From contig VLTH01000001.1 in the NCBI GenBank assembly GCA_008125075.1, positions 842,671 through 906,670 of the forward strand: 64,000 nucleotides of DNA, in the 5' to 3' direction. The position numbers and the translations under genes were made by a program. The stretch comes from Acetivibrio alkalicellulosi (GTDB taxonomy: Bacteria > Bacillota > Clostridia > Acetivibrionales > Acetivibrionaceae). Every line of letters starts with the position of its first letter. Within the stretch, counting starts at the first letter, position 1. Below the pieces are notes generated by a model. It saw only the letters and a program-made list of their open reading frames with translations. It did not search any database and had not been told where the DNA came from. This document shows, one piece after another, positions 18,255 to 25,500 of this stretch.

Positions 18255-18614
18255 ATGAACAAAGATAAATCTATTATTGATAAATTTATAAAGAAATATG
18301 GAAAATCTATTTCAGTTCCTGTTGAATTGCTTGTTAATCCACGATATAACAATGAAGGCAATAGAGACAGATTTAGTCAAAGTTCTGCTATATTATATGG
18401 CGTACTTTTATTTTTATCGAAAAAAGAAAATAATAAAGATATAAACGGTTATGTGACTATAACAAATAAAGAAATTGCCAATATTATAGGAACTACTACT
18501 GGTGAAACTGTAAGAAAAAAGATTGAGGAATTAGAAAGATTTGATTTAATTGAACGAGCTCAATTTAAGCTAGGACAACCATATAAATTATATGTAAAAG
18601 AAATAATAAGATAG
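18255..18614 (+). CDS. RepA_N-like (replication initiator N-terminal domain) protein
   Basis: A 119-residue winged-helix protein resembling only the N-terminal domain of RepA_N plasmid initiators (PF06970). Visible are VPVELLVNPRYN, then SSAILYGVLLFLSKK, then INGYVTITNKEIANIIGTTTGETVRKKIEELERFDLIERAQ. Full RepA_N initiators are ~300 residues, so this is a stand-alone DNA-binding domain: an initiator fragment or a regulator derived from one. Ribosome site GTGGAGGTG is strong. It follows the inverted-repeat region it may bind. Confidence 0.65.
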   Translation: MNKDKSIIDKFIKKYGKSISVPVELLVNPRYNNEGNRDRFSQSSAILYGVLLFLSKKENNKDINGYVTITNKEIANIIGTTTGETVRKKIEELERFDLIERAQFKLGQPYKLYVKEIIR

Positions 18615-18735
18615 CATTATAAGTTATTAATAACTACATATCCTTAACTATTGATATTTTTTATATATTATTTTAAGTAAAGAAGAATTTGGAATTCCAA
18701 AAAAATGTAAAAGGAATAGATGATAAGGTGTAATT

Positions 18736-18912
18736 ATGTGTATAATTGATAGACTTAAGTCTAAAAATCCATTTTTCTATATAATTGATGATATAGTTTA
18801 TGTAATTGGGAAAAATGTTGTTACAGTTATTGATCTAATTAGATTAAATAGATACGAAGAAATGCTTATATACTATCAAGAAAATCTTAATAATATTAAA
18901 AACAATGAATGA
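18736..18912 (+). CDS. Small hypothetical protein (58 aa)
   Basis: ATG 18736 to TGA 18910-18912. The sequence starts MCIIDRLKSKNPFFYIIDD and is amphipathic, with no recognised family. AAGGTG lies 5 bases upstream. The next tiny ORF begins inside its end (ATG 18905), which suggests coupling. Coding status rests on the ribosome site, the overlap and the protein-like composition only. Confidence 0.4.
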   Translation: MCIIDRLKSKNPFFYIIDDIVYVIGKNVVTVIDLIRLNRYEEMLIYYQENLNNIKNNE

Positions 18913-19051
18913 GAAAAATGCAGCATCTATTGAAGAATTTTATAATAAACAGAGCGCGGAAAATAAAAAAGATATTGAGATACCATTAAATGATTTTAAA
19001 CTCGTATATCAAGAACTTGAATTGCTTAATAGATATCCTGGTTTATCATGA
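18905..19051 (+). CDS. Small hypothetical protein (48 aa)
   Basis: ATG 18905 overlaps the previous stop by 8 bp and runs to TGA 19049-19051. It begins MNEKNAASIEEFYNKQ and is acidic and helical (DFKLVYQELELLNRYPGL). No family is recognised. It would be translated by coupling with its neighbour; there is no separate ribosome site. Confidence 0.35.
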   Translation: MNEKNAASIEEFYNKQSAENKKDIEIPLNDFKLVYQELELLNRYPGLS

Positions 19052-19360
19052 ATTTGAATATAATGAAGACTTTGTATCTTTAGAAATATGTTTATAAAAA
19101 TTGATATAGGTAAGGGGTAAAAGCTTGTATGTATCCTTTCGGATGGAGAGAGAAAATAATAAAGTTTTTGAATACTTAATAAATATAATATAGATAAGTA
19201 TTATTATATAATATAAAAGAAATAAAAAAAGAAAACCTGCTTGTTAATTTTAGTATAAAAAATTCCTCCTTGGTTTTCATGATTTTTAACTCTTGCCAAG
19301 AAGGAATTTGTTTATCATTCATACATAAAATTTGTTACATCCTAAAAATGAATACGAGTG
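19052..19360. other. 310-bp gap
   Basis: Holds only the hairpin at 19261-19308 between converging genes. Otherwise AT-rich with nothing recognisable. Confidence 0.5.
19261..19308. terminator. Bidirectional terminator-like hairpin
   Basis: AATTCCTCCTTGG (19261-19273) pairs with CCAAGAAGGAATT (19296-19308) with one mismatch. It lies between the small plus-strand ORFs and a minus-strand gene. Confidence 0.65.
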
Positions 19361-19825
19361 CTAATTCCAAAACGATGAATCATAATAGGTGGGAGTTTCT
19401 ATTCTATTAAAATAATATGAACCTCCAATTGGATCAATTCTTAACCAAACATTTATTTTTTCATCATAAGTTTGAACTGAGACCTTATATTTATTCTTTT
19501 TTTCTTCGACGACTTTGATTTCAAAATCTGATAACTTATAGTTAGAATATTCAGAAGCAAAATCAGATAAAAGATAATGCGTAGGATAGTGAAAGGGATC
19601 AGATCTGTTTATTTTATTTAGCATTTCTTCATCGCCACGTATTAATGCATTAATAAAGGTCTTTGCTGCGTTTTCAGGAGTAGAATTATTAGGTTTTGAA
19701 GACATATGTGGTTGAATAAAATGCCACAAAAATGCTCCGACAATAGTTATTATTACTCCAGTAGCAACTGTTTTAAACCAGTTTGTTTCTTTTTTTTCTT
19801 CATATGTATTTGCTTTTTCTTGCAT
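19361..19825 (-). CDS. Membrane-anchored hypothetical protein with NTF2-like outer domain
   Basis: A 154-residue protein. A short polar N-terminus is followed by one transmembrane helix (about 22-42, VATGVIITIVGAFLWHFI), then an outer domain. That domain starts PENAAKTFINALIRGDEEML and ends in beta strands (KYKVSVQTYDEKINVWLRID), the pattern of an NTF2-like/DUF4878 lipid- or ligand-fold domain. Ribosome site AGGAGGG lies just upstream. It stands alone on the minus strand inside element 1. Function is unknown. Confidence 0.65.
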   Translation of the reverse strand: MQEKANTYEEKKETNWFKTVATGVIITIVGAFLWHFIQPHMSSKPNNSTPENAAKTFINALIRGDEEMLNKINRSDPFHYPTHYLLSDFASEYSNYKLSDFEIKVVEEKKNKYKVSVQTYDEKINVWLRIDPIGGSYYFNRIETPTYYDSSFWN

Positions 19826-20003
19826 AATTAACTCCCTCCTAATGTTTGTTGAATAAGTTTATTAGTATAATTAGATATATTAACCAATTAAATTTTAACA
19901 TATGTATAAAGTAAGGTCAATTGAAAATATGGTAATTACTAATAACTGTCCATAAAGTTATCTTCATTATTCTTTATTTAAAGATGAAGAAGGAAAAATT
20001 AAA

Positions 20004-20186
20004 ATGATTACATGCACAGGGAGAACAGGTGGATTTACTACATATGGAGAACAGACAATATACAAAATATTAAGAGCAATCTTAATTACAGCAAAGAGAA
20101 TGGGGATATATAGGAAATTTGAAATAGTGGAAGTTGATCGGAACAATATACCTTCAGGAAAACAGATTATTGAAGTGGTTAATTAA
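20004..20186 (+). CDS. Small hypothetical protein (60 aa)
   Basis: A 60-residue basic protein, MITCTGRTGGFTTYGEQTI onward, ending in a beta-rich tail (KFEIVEVDRNNIPSGKQIIEV). No family is recognised. A hairpin (20193-20210) follows directly, as a terminator for a real gene would. The ribosome site (GAAGGAAAA) is weak. A small regulator or nucleic-acid-binding protein would fit but this is not shown. Confidence 0.5.
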   Translation: MITCTGRTGGFTTYGEQTIYKILRAILITAKRMGIYRKFEIVEVDRNNIPSGKQIIEVVN

Positions 20187-20192
20187 TCATTT

Positions 20193-20210
20193 AGGGGCTT
20201 AATTGCCCCT
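20193..20210 (+). terminator. Hairpin terminator
   Basis: AGGGGC-TTAATT-GCCCCT followed by TTTAAG. It lies 7 bp after the 60-residue ORF. Confidence 0.6.
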
Positions 20211-20295
20211 TTAAGTGTTGAGTTATTGATAGACATATTTTCCCTCAAATGATATAATACCTTTAAAAATAATATATAAAGAAGGTGGAGGGGAG

Positions 20296-20916
20296 ATGGG
20301 CAATCCGAAAGCATTTGCAGAATCAAAAGATGATATTGCGAATCAAAGTATTGAGGTTAAGATTGATACTATAAAAAGTATAGAGAAAATGATAGTCGCT
20401 GGTGTTATTAGTAAAGAAGAGGGAAGATATATAATTGAGTCTACTATTGCAAAAGTGAGTAAAGATGTAAAAAAAGTTAAACCTAGTAAACCACCTAATC
20501 CTAATGCAGTTCCAGAAGGAGATAAAACAAAAATAGGTAAGAAGGTTGATGATGCCGAAAAACGTTCTTTAAATAGAGAAAATGAGTCAGCTATTATTCT
20601 TGCAAAAGAGGGATACAAAATTAAACAAAATCCAGTTGCTCTTGAAGTAGCACCCAAAAAACCAGATTATCGTATAGAAGGGCAATTATTTGATTGTTAT
20701 GCACCTGATGAGGGAACACCAATCAAAAACATATTATCTACTATAAATGAGAAGGTTAATATAAAGAAGCAAGCCAATAGAATGGTTGTAAATTTACAGG
20801 ATTGGGATGGGAACATGGATGATTTAGCTAAGGAATTTATAAAAAAACCAGTTAAAAATCTTGAAGAGGTAATAGTAATAACAAAAGAGGAAAAAGCAAT
20901 TTCTATTTTCCCATAA
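20296..20916 (+). CDS. Orphan CdiA_C-like nuclease toxin domain protein
   Basis: A 206-residue protein. Residues ~92-206 resemble the CdiA C-terminal tRNA-nuclease toxin domain (PF18451): NRENESAIILAKEGYKIKQNP, then KPDYRIEGQLFDCYAP, then KQANRMVVNLQDW. The PDY-IEG-FD arrangement fits a PD-(D/E)xK-type nuclease centre. Residues 1-90 are a helical segment and a Pro/Lys linker. There is no signal peptide, haemagglutinin repeat or Rhs region, so it is a toxin domain cut free from a delivery protein. GGAGGGGAG precedes ATG 20296. The next gene is likely its immunity protein. Confidence 0.65.
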   Translation: MGNPKAFAESKDDIANQSIEVKIDTIKSIEKMIVAGVISKEEGRYIIESTIAKVSKDVKKVKPSKPPNPNAVPEGDKTKIGKKVDDAEKRSLNRENESAIILAKEGYKIKQNPVALEVAPKKPDYRIEGQLFDCYAPDEGTPIKNILSTINEKVNIKKQANRMVVNLQDWDGNMDDLAKEFIKKPVKNLEEVIVITKEEKAISIFP

Positions 20917-20947
20917 TAAACTAAATTTGATTAGGAGGAAGTTTAAA

Positions 20948-21427
20948 ATGTCAATTCATTTTTCCTTAAAAATAAAAGATATTATTATAAATGAAAAAAT
21001 GTTAGTAGCTGAAATTAACAATTTAGGTGTGTCTTTAGATTTAAATTGCAATAGTGAGGAGAATATTATAGACTTTACTTCAACATACGATATATATGGT
21101 TTTGACATAACCTTTGTAAAAAATGAAGAACCACCATTTAATGAATATGAAACAGTTTTTTTACAAAATGAATTCGTGTATAATCAATCAATTATATTCG
21201 GAATTAATAAAGAAGGTGATTTTAGAAATATATATAGTAAAATGCTAGAATTAATTTTTAATTTAATATCTAAAGGAAATACTACTGCAATACTAACAAG
21301 TACTGTGCATAATGATGTGTGCTATTTTGAAAATGGCAAAAAGATTTATATTAAATCAGCAATTTCGTTTTCTGATATAATAGAACATTATTCTAGGATA
21401 CATGGACTTAATTTATCTGTTGTATAA
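20948..21427 (+). CDS. Putative immunity protein for the CdiA_C-like toxin
   Basis: A 159-residue acidic protein (MSIHFSLKIKDIIINEK onward), 31 bp after the toxin gene. A TTG at 20927 was not used because AGGAGG (20933-20938) lies 9 bases before ATG 20948. It shows mixed alpha/beta composition (FDITFVKNEEPPFNEYE, SIIFGINKEGDF) loosely like SitI3-type immunity proteins. I cannot assign a family; the role is inferred from small size, acidity and position directly after a toxin. Confidence 0.5.
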   Translation: MSIHFSLKIKDIIINEKMLVAEINNLGVSLDLNCNSEENIIDFTSTYDIYGFDITFVKNEEPPFNEYETVFLQNEFVYNQSIIFGINKEGDFRNIYSKMLELIFNLISKGNTTAILTSTVHNDVCYFENGKKIYIKSAISFSDIIEHYSRIHGLNLSVV

Positions 21428-21590
21428 AAGTAAAAGTTAACTCTACAAAATACTTCTCTCTACACCAAAATATGATATAATAATATCAAATAATATCCAT
21501 AAAATATTAATTACTATCATATTTTATGTTATAATGTATAATGTTGTATGTATTTTGGTTAAATAAGTATTTTGTGTGGAGGCGTTATTT

Positions 21591-21866
21591 ATGACATATA
21601 GAATGAAAATCGTTTCAGAAGAATCAGTAAAAATATTTAGTCACAAATTAAATGAACATTTTGAGATAAAAGTAGGCAACAAATATCAATGCTATTATGA
21701 GAAGCCTTCAAATAAGAAGGAACAAAAAGAACATAATAAGATTGTAGAAGTATTAGGATTTACTTGTGATTTTTCGCCAGATGGTGCTATTGTACGATAT
21801 AAAGACACGATGAGGAGAGGTATGGTTAACCCAACTTGTTTAATTCCATATAAATTTGAAGAATAA
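21591..21866 (+). CDS. Small hypothetical protein (91 aa)
   Basis: MTYRMKIVSEESVKIFSHKL onward. ATG 21591 is used because GGAGG (21578-21582) is 8 bases before it; a GTG at 21576 overlaps that site. The C-terminal half is beta-rich (VEVLGFTCDFSPDGAIVRYKD), suggesting a small SH3-like barrel, but no family is recognised. Its upstream sequence (AAGTATTTTGTG-GGAGG) is nearly the same as that of the ADP-ribosyltransferase-like gene 450 bp on, so the two may be co-regulated. Confidence 0.55.
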   Translation: MTYRMKIVSEESVKIFSHKLNEHFEIKVGNKYQCYYEKPSNKKEQKEHNKIVEVLGFTCDFSPDGAIVRYKDTMRRGMVNPTCLIPYKFEE

Positions 21867-22052
21867 AATTAAATAAACAAAACATTAAACATATGAACAT
21901 AGTGAACACAGGGAAATGAGCTTTTGAGATTCCTTCTCTCACCAAATATCACAAATAAAATTACTAAAACTTTATAATTAAAACTAACAAAAAGTATTTC
22001 TTATGTCGATATTTATGATATAATGAATAAAAAGTATTTTGTGGAGGGTATT

Positions 22053-22583
22053 TTGAATATATTAAAACTTGAAAGACTTCCTGAAATAGTTTATCATGGA
22101 ACAACTACAGAATATCAATTAAGTTTAGAAAAAATTAAAGTAGATTATGGAAGAAAAGATTTGGATTTTGGACAAGGGTTTTACACTACATCTATAAAAA
22201 ACGTTGCAATAGAATGGGCGAAAGGTAAAGTATGGAATAATTTTAAGCCGTTAGTGTTGACTTATAGGGTGAATATTGATATAATTAAATCACTTAAACA
22301 TATTCATTTTATTTCGGCAGGAATTGATTGGGTTAATTTTGTGTATAAACATCGTATGGAATTATTTAATGAATCTGATATGAATTATGAATTTGTTTAT
22401 GGACATATGGCAGATGGTTTAATGTCAACATTAATGGGAGACATTAAAACTGGAAAGAAGACATATGAAGATTTTAAAACAGAAATTTATCCTAGGAAAA
22501 ATATACTTTATTATGATCAGTTATTTTTTAGAACTGAATCATCTTTGAATTCTTTGGATAAAATAGAAGAGGAGGTGCTTTAA
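22053..22583 (+). CDS. DUF3990 ADP-ribosyltransferase-like protein
   Basis: A 176-residue protein of the DUF3990 group (ART-like fold). Motifs: YHGTTTEYQLSLEKIKVDYG, DFGQGFYTTSIKNVAIEWA and the late segment FVYGHMADGLMSTLMGDIK, matching the usual GxxAD region. I choose TTG 22053, just after GGAGGG; an ATG at 22023 lies at a TATAAT that looks like the -10, upstream of any ribosome site, though the TTG spacing is short. It overlaps no gene and touches the next ORF directly (stop 22583, start 22584). Likely a toxin or protein modifier with the next gene as partner. Confidence 0.75.
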   Translation: MNILKLERLPEIVYHGTTTEYQLSLEKIKVDYGRKDLDFGQGFYTTSIKNVAIEWAKGKVWNNFKPLVLTYRVNIDIIKSLKHIHFISAGIDWVNFVYKHRMELFNESDMNYEFVYGHMADGLMSTLMGDIKTGKKTYEDFKTEIYPRKNILYYDQLFFRTESSLNSLDKIEEEVL

Positions 22584-22820
22584 ATGAAATTTACTAGAGA
22601 AGAAAAGGAAAAAATGCTTAATTATGTAGCAAGCAATTTGGCTGAAGATTGTGACTTACCCATGGATGAGTCTAAAATATATGTAAAAAACTCAACACTA
22701 GTAGATAAATTTAACTCATCACCAGATTTTATAGCACATTGTAGCATAGGACAATTAGTAGATATGGTAAAAAAAGAAAAACATTTAGGTAAAAAAAATA
22801 AACAATTACTTTGCGTATAA
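22584..22820 (+). CDS. Small partner protein of the DUF3990 gene, possible antitoxin
   Basis: A 78-residue protein beginning immediately after the DUF3990 stop (GAGGAGGTGCTTTAA-ATG). It is helical and charged, MKFTREEKEKMLNYVASNLA, with a later FIAHCSIGQLVDMVKKEKH. DUF3990 genes commonly sit beside small DUF3791-type genes; this one is not clearly DUF3791. The tight two-gene unit ending in a terminator (22845-22877) suggests a toxin-antitoxin or effector-adaptor pair, by inference. Confidence 0.55.
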   Translation: MKFTREEKEKMLNYVASNLAEDCDLPMDESKIYVKNSTLVDKFNSSPDFIAHCSIGQLVDMVKKEKHLGKKNKQLLCV

Positions 22821-22844
22821 TTAAGCATATTAATTAATAATAGT

Positions 22845-22877
22845 AAAAAAGCACAGGTAAACAATCCTGTGTTTTTT
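22845..22877 (+). terminator. Rho-independent terminator
   Basis: AAAAAAGCACAGG, loop, CCTGTGTTTTTT. It closes the DUF3990 unit. Confidence 0.85.
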
Positions 22878-22962
22878 GTTTGTGTAAATTTATAAAAGTT
22901 GGAATTAATATTACAAATATTAATTCTGTAAAAAGTATTTTTATGTAGAATGTTTATAAAAC

Positions 22963-22987
22963 AGCGGGATTAACAGTTAATCCCGCT
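22963..22987. terminator. Perfect hairpin AGCGGGATTAAC/GTTAATCCCGCT
   Basis: A 12-bp perfect stem with a single-base loop, before the holin remnant. Possibly a terminator left from phage structural genes. Confidence 0.55.
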
Positions 22988-23014
22988 ATAAAATATTTCT
23001 ATCAGAAAGGGGCA

Positions 23015-23421
23015 ATAGATAAAAGTATTACAACATCAATTGTAGGTGGCTTATGTGGTCTATCAGCTTATTTTTGTGGTTTGCCATGGGAACTGTTAAT
23101 TATATGGTGTGTTCTCTAATGGTATTAGATATATTTACGGGTTTAATAAAGTCCGTCAAAGCTGGGGAGTAGTCTAGTCGAGAAATGAAACATGGCTTGT
23201 TGAAGAAAGCTTTAGAGATAATTATAATGTTTAGTTTGCTACTTATACAAAGAGTTGCAATAATTAATAATATTAATATTCCTGTTGCTTCAATTATTGT
23301 AGGAATATTCTGTTTTATAGAGTTTGGATCTATAGTAGAAAACTATATAAGCATGGGTAATAAGCTACCTGAAAAAATAATGAAATGGTTTAAAGTAGCA
23401 AAGGATAAAATCAAGAAGTAA
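23015..23421 (+). pseudogene. Decayed phage holin (toxin secretion/phage lysis holin family)
   Basis: The reading frame resembles the phage holin 4_1/TcdE family: SITTSIVGGLCGLSAYFCGL, then MVLDIFTGLIKSVKAGE, then SSREMKHGLLKKALEIII and two membrane segments. There are three lesions. The expected start reads ATA (23015-23017) after AAAGGGG. A frameshift falls near 23118 (GTGTTCTCTAATGG). An in-frame TAG falls after KAGE, where the family has Leu. Shorter frames from 23185 encode only the last 78 residues. Shows phage ancestry for element 1. Confidence 0.8.
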
Positions 23422-23460
23422 ACCTGAGTTAAGTAAAACTTAATAGTGTACATACATTTA

Positions 23461-23501
23461 ACACATAGTTTAGTTGTTATGACTAGGCTATGTGTTTTTT
23501 A
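23461..23501 (+). terminator. Rho-independent terminator
   Basis: ACACATAG (23461-23468) pairs with CTATGTGT (23488-23495), followed by T6. It separates the holin remnant from xis-int. Confidence 0.75.
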
Positions 23502-23555
23502 TTGCAATTTTAATTGTCAGAAAAACTTTAATAATATAAAATGGAGGTAGTTAGT

Positions 23556-23777
23556 ATGAACCTTGAAAATATAATTACAGATGTTGAACAATTACCACTT
23601 TCTCTTACAGTTAGTGATATTTCACGTATTTTGAGAATTGGAAAACAGAATGCTTATGACTTATGTCATTCTAAAGGTTTTCCTTCTGTGCAAATTGGAA
23701 AAAGGATTATAGTGCCTAAACCAGCTTTTATTGAGTGGTTAAATAATCCTAACAAATTTGATAAAATAGGAGCGTGA
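23556..23777 (+). CDS. Excisionase family DNA-binding protein
   Basis: A 73-residue MerR-like HTH protein with SLTVSDISRILRIGKQNAYD and the wing FPSVQIGKRIIVPKPAFIEWL, as in Xis proteins. ATG 23556 is chosen because GGAGG lies 8 bases before it; an ATG at 23541 contains that site. Its stop overlaps the integrase region, so the two genes are co-transcribed. It probably directs excision by bending DNA at the att sites. Confidence 0.88.
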   Translation: MNLENIITDVEQLPLSLTVSDISRILRIGKQNAYDLCHSKGFPSVQIGKRIIVPKPAFIEWLNNPNKFDKIGA

Positions 23778-23782
23778 AATAT

Positions 23783-24916
23783 ATGGCTAAAAGAGGTAAT
23801 GGAGAAGGAACAATAGTAAAAAGAAAAGATGGTAGGTGGATGGGAAGTATTACAACTGGAAGGGATATTACTGGAAAGCAAAAAAGAAAAAGTGTTTATG
23901 GTAAAACCAAAAAAGAAGTACAAGAAAAACTAAACAAAATATCAATGGAAGTATATCAAGAAAGCTATATAGAACCATCTACAATTACACTATATACATG
24001 GTTAGAAAATTGGTTAAAAAATTATAAAGCAATATCTTTGAAACCTGCTACATATGATTTGTATGAAACATTAATTGAAACTGTAATAAAGCAAGAAATA
24101 GGACATATAAAATTAAAAGATATCAAACCTATACATATTCAGGCTTTTTATAATAAATTATTTGACGATGGTAAAGGATACGCAACTTCCACTATTCAGA
24201 AAGTTAATAATATACTAAATCCTGCATTTAAAATAGCGATAAAAAACGAACTTATAAGGATTAATCCTGTTGATTCTGTGGAAATGCCTAAACATAAAGA
24301 AAGACAAGTCAGAGCTTTAACAATGGAAGAGCAAATAATATTTTTAGAAGCAGCAAAAAATAATTGGTATTATTCTGCTTTTGTTATTGCTTTAGATACT
24401 GGGTTAAGATGTGGAGAATTATTGGCATTAGAATGGGATGATATAGACCTAAAAAATAGTGAAATTAAAGTTTATAAAAATATTGTTGCAGTTAAAGATA
24501 GAGATTGTAAAGAGTCAAAACAAAAAATAGTAGTTCAAACAAGTCCTAAGACCGCTAAAAGTGTTAGAACAATACCATTAACACAAAGAGCCACAAGTAC
24601 ACTTAAAGAATTAAAACTAAAACAACAAAGTTTAAGTAATATTGTTGTTTGCACTAAAAATGGTACACATGTTTTTCCTAAGAATTTACGAAGAACATTT
24701 CAATGTATTTTAAAGAATGCAAACATTGAAAAACTAGGATTACATGTGTTAAGACATACATATGCTACAAGATTATTTGAAGCAGGTGCAAACCCTAAAA
24801 CAGTATCGGAACTATTAGGACATACTAATGTAAGCATAACATTAGATACTTACACCCATGTTTTACCACATCAAAAGAAAGAAACAGTAAAATTACTTGA
24901 CACATTAAGTATATAG
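23783..24916 (+). CDS. Site-specific tyrosine integrase (Tn916/phage type)
   Basis: A 377-residue integrase. An AP2-like arm-binding domain lies at ~1-55 (GEGTIVKRKDGRWMGSITTG), a core-binding SAM-like domain at ~60-160, and the catalytic domain at ~170-370 with Arg in DTGLRCGELLALEW, HVLRHTYATRL (H-x-x-R), LGHTNVSITLDTYTHV (His and nucleophile Tyr). ATG 23783 is chosen over GTG 23774 because TAGGAG lies 10 bases before the ATG and only 1 before the GTG. It lies 200 bp from attR at tRNA-Pro and should catalyse integration there. Confidence 0.95.
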   Translation: MAKRGNGEGTIVKRKDGRWMGSITTGRDITGKQKRKSVYGKTKKEVQEKLNKISMEVYQESYIEPSTITLYTWLENWLKNYKAISLKPATYDLYETLIETVIKQEIGHIKLKDIKPIHIQAFYNKLFDDGKGYATSTIQKVNNILNPAFKIAIKNELIRINPVDSVEMPKHKERQVRALTMEEQIIFLEAAKNNWYYSAFVIALDTGLRCGELLALEWDDIDLKNSEIKVYKNIVAVKDRDCKESKQKIVVQTSPKTAKSVRTIPLTQRATSTLKELKLKQQSLSNIVVCTKNGTHVFPKNLRRTFQCILKNANIEKLGLHVLRHTYATRLFEAGANPKTVSELLGHTNVSITLDTYTHVLPHQKKETVKLLDTLSI

Positions 24917-24987
24917 TTTTAACATCAAATTTTAAGTTTCAAATAACTACTCTAATGCTTATTGTTTCTAGTTTTGAAGGAATTATT

Positions 24988-24998
24988 TTGACAACTAT
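24988..24998. repeat. TTGACAACTAT, candidate right arm site
   Basis: One mismatch from the two left-end copies at 15444-15466, in the same orientation. Confidence 0.4.
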
Positions 24999-25123
24999 AA
25001 ATGACACCAATTAAGGTGATTTTAGATAGAAATAGATAAGATTAGACGGGAACAAATATTTAATTACTAAACAGCTTTAGTGTTATAAATCTATATAAAA
25101 ATCTGTAAGCAAGCTATATCAAG

Positions 25124-25216
25124 TATTTACATCAAAAAAAAATTGTGCTATAATTAATATTCGTTATCGGGGTGTAGCTCAGCTTGGTATGAGTGCTTGC
25201 TTGGGGTGCAAGAGGT
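25124..25216. repeat. attR: right 93-bp direct repeat of element 1
   Basis: Identical to 15298-15390, including a run of nine A. It covers the promoter and the first 49 nt of the intact tRNA-Pro gene. Confidence 0.95.
25126..25154 (+). promoter_or_regulatory. tRNA-Pro promoter
   Basis: TTTACA (25126-25131), 17-bp spacer, TATAAT (25149-25154). It is duplicated exactly in attL. Confidence 0.8.
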
Positions 25217-25245
25217 CGCTGGTTCAAATCCAGTCACTCCGACCA
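25168..25245 (+). tRNA. tRNA-Pro (anticodon GGG)
   Basis: A 78-nt tRNA. Acceptor CGGGGTG pairs with CACTCCG; anticodon arm CTTGC-TTGGGGT-GCAAG gives anticodon GGG; T arm is CTGG-TTCAAAT-CCAG; CCA is encoded (25243-25245). It is the target of element 1, which restored the whole gene at its right end. Confidence 0.95.
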
Positions 25246-25283
25246 AAAAACCAGGGTTAGATTAAGACCTTGGTTTTTTTTGT
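25246..25283 (+). terminator. tRNA-Pro terminator
   Basis: AAAACCAGGGT pairs with ACCTTGGTTTT and is followed by T-rich sequence. Confidence 0.75.
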
Positions 25284-25401
25284 TAGAAGTTTTGGAATAA
25301 TATAGAAATTATTTTATTATTATTAATTTACCAACTTATAAATATGAAAAAAAAGAGGAATTAATGAATATAAAATAGAATAAAGGTTTATGTCATAACT
25401 T

Positions 25402-25419
25402 GTTTAGCTAAAGCTAAAC
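25402..25419. repeat. Palindrome R3, copy 1
   Basis: GTTTAGCT-AA-AGCTAAAC, an 8-bp perfect stem. A copy with TT centre lies at 62409-62426. Confidence 0.6.
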
Positions 25420-25437
25420 ATCAGGACTTTAGGCGGA

Positions 25438-25486
25438 TACTCTACTCCATCTTATAGTGGAGTCATAGAATATGATATAAAATACA
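25438..25486. repeat. Dispersed hairpin repeat R2, copy 1
   Basis: ACTCCA-TCTTATAG-TGGAGT followed by CATAGAATATGATATAAAATACAA. It matches 56028-56078 along its length, and the hairpin resembles 62338-62364. It lies directly before the hflK ribosome site. Confidence 0.6.
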
Positions 25487-25500
25487 AGGGAGGGGTTTTA

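Larger units (their letters stand above)
15298..25216. mobile_element. Element 1: 9.83-kb integrated element at tRNA-Pro(GGG)
   Basis: Bounded by the 93-bp repeats. It carries an integrase and excisionase next to the right end, a RepA_N-like gene beside inverted repeats, a decayed holin, and cargo genes of several families. There are no structural phage genes, conjugation genes or terminase, so it is a small integrative replicon or satellite, or a reduced prophage. The repeat extends 5' of the tRNA rather than covering its 3' end, which is unusual. Confidence 0.9.

Noticed and set aside
22023-22052. ATG 22023 as start of the DUF3990 gene
   Set aside because: It coincides with a likely -10 and the ribosome site lies after it; TTG 22053 is preferred, with some doubt over its short spacing.
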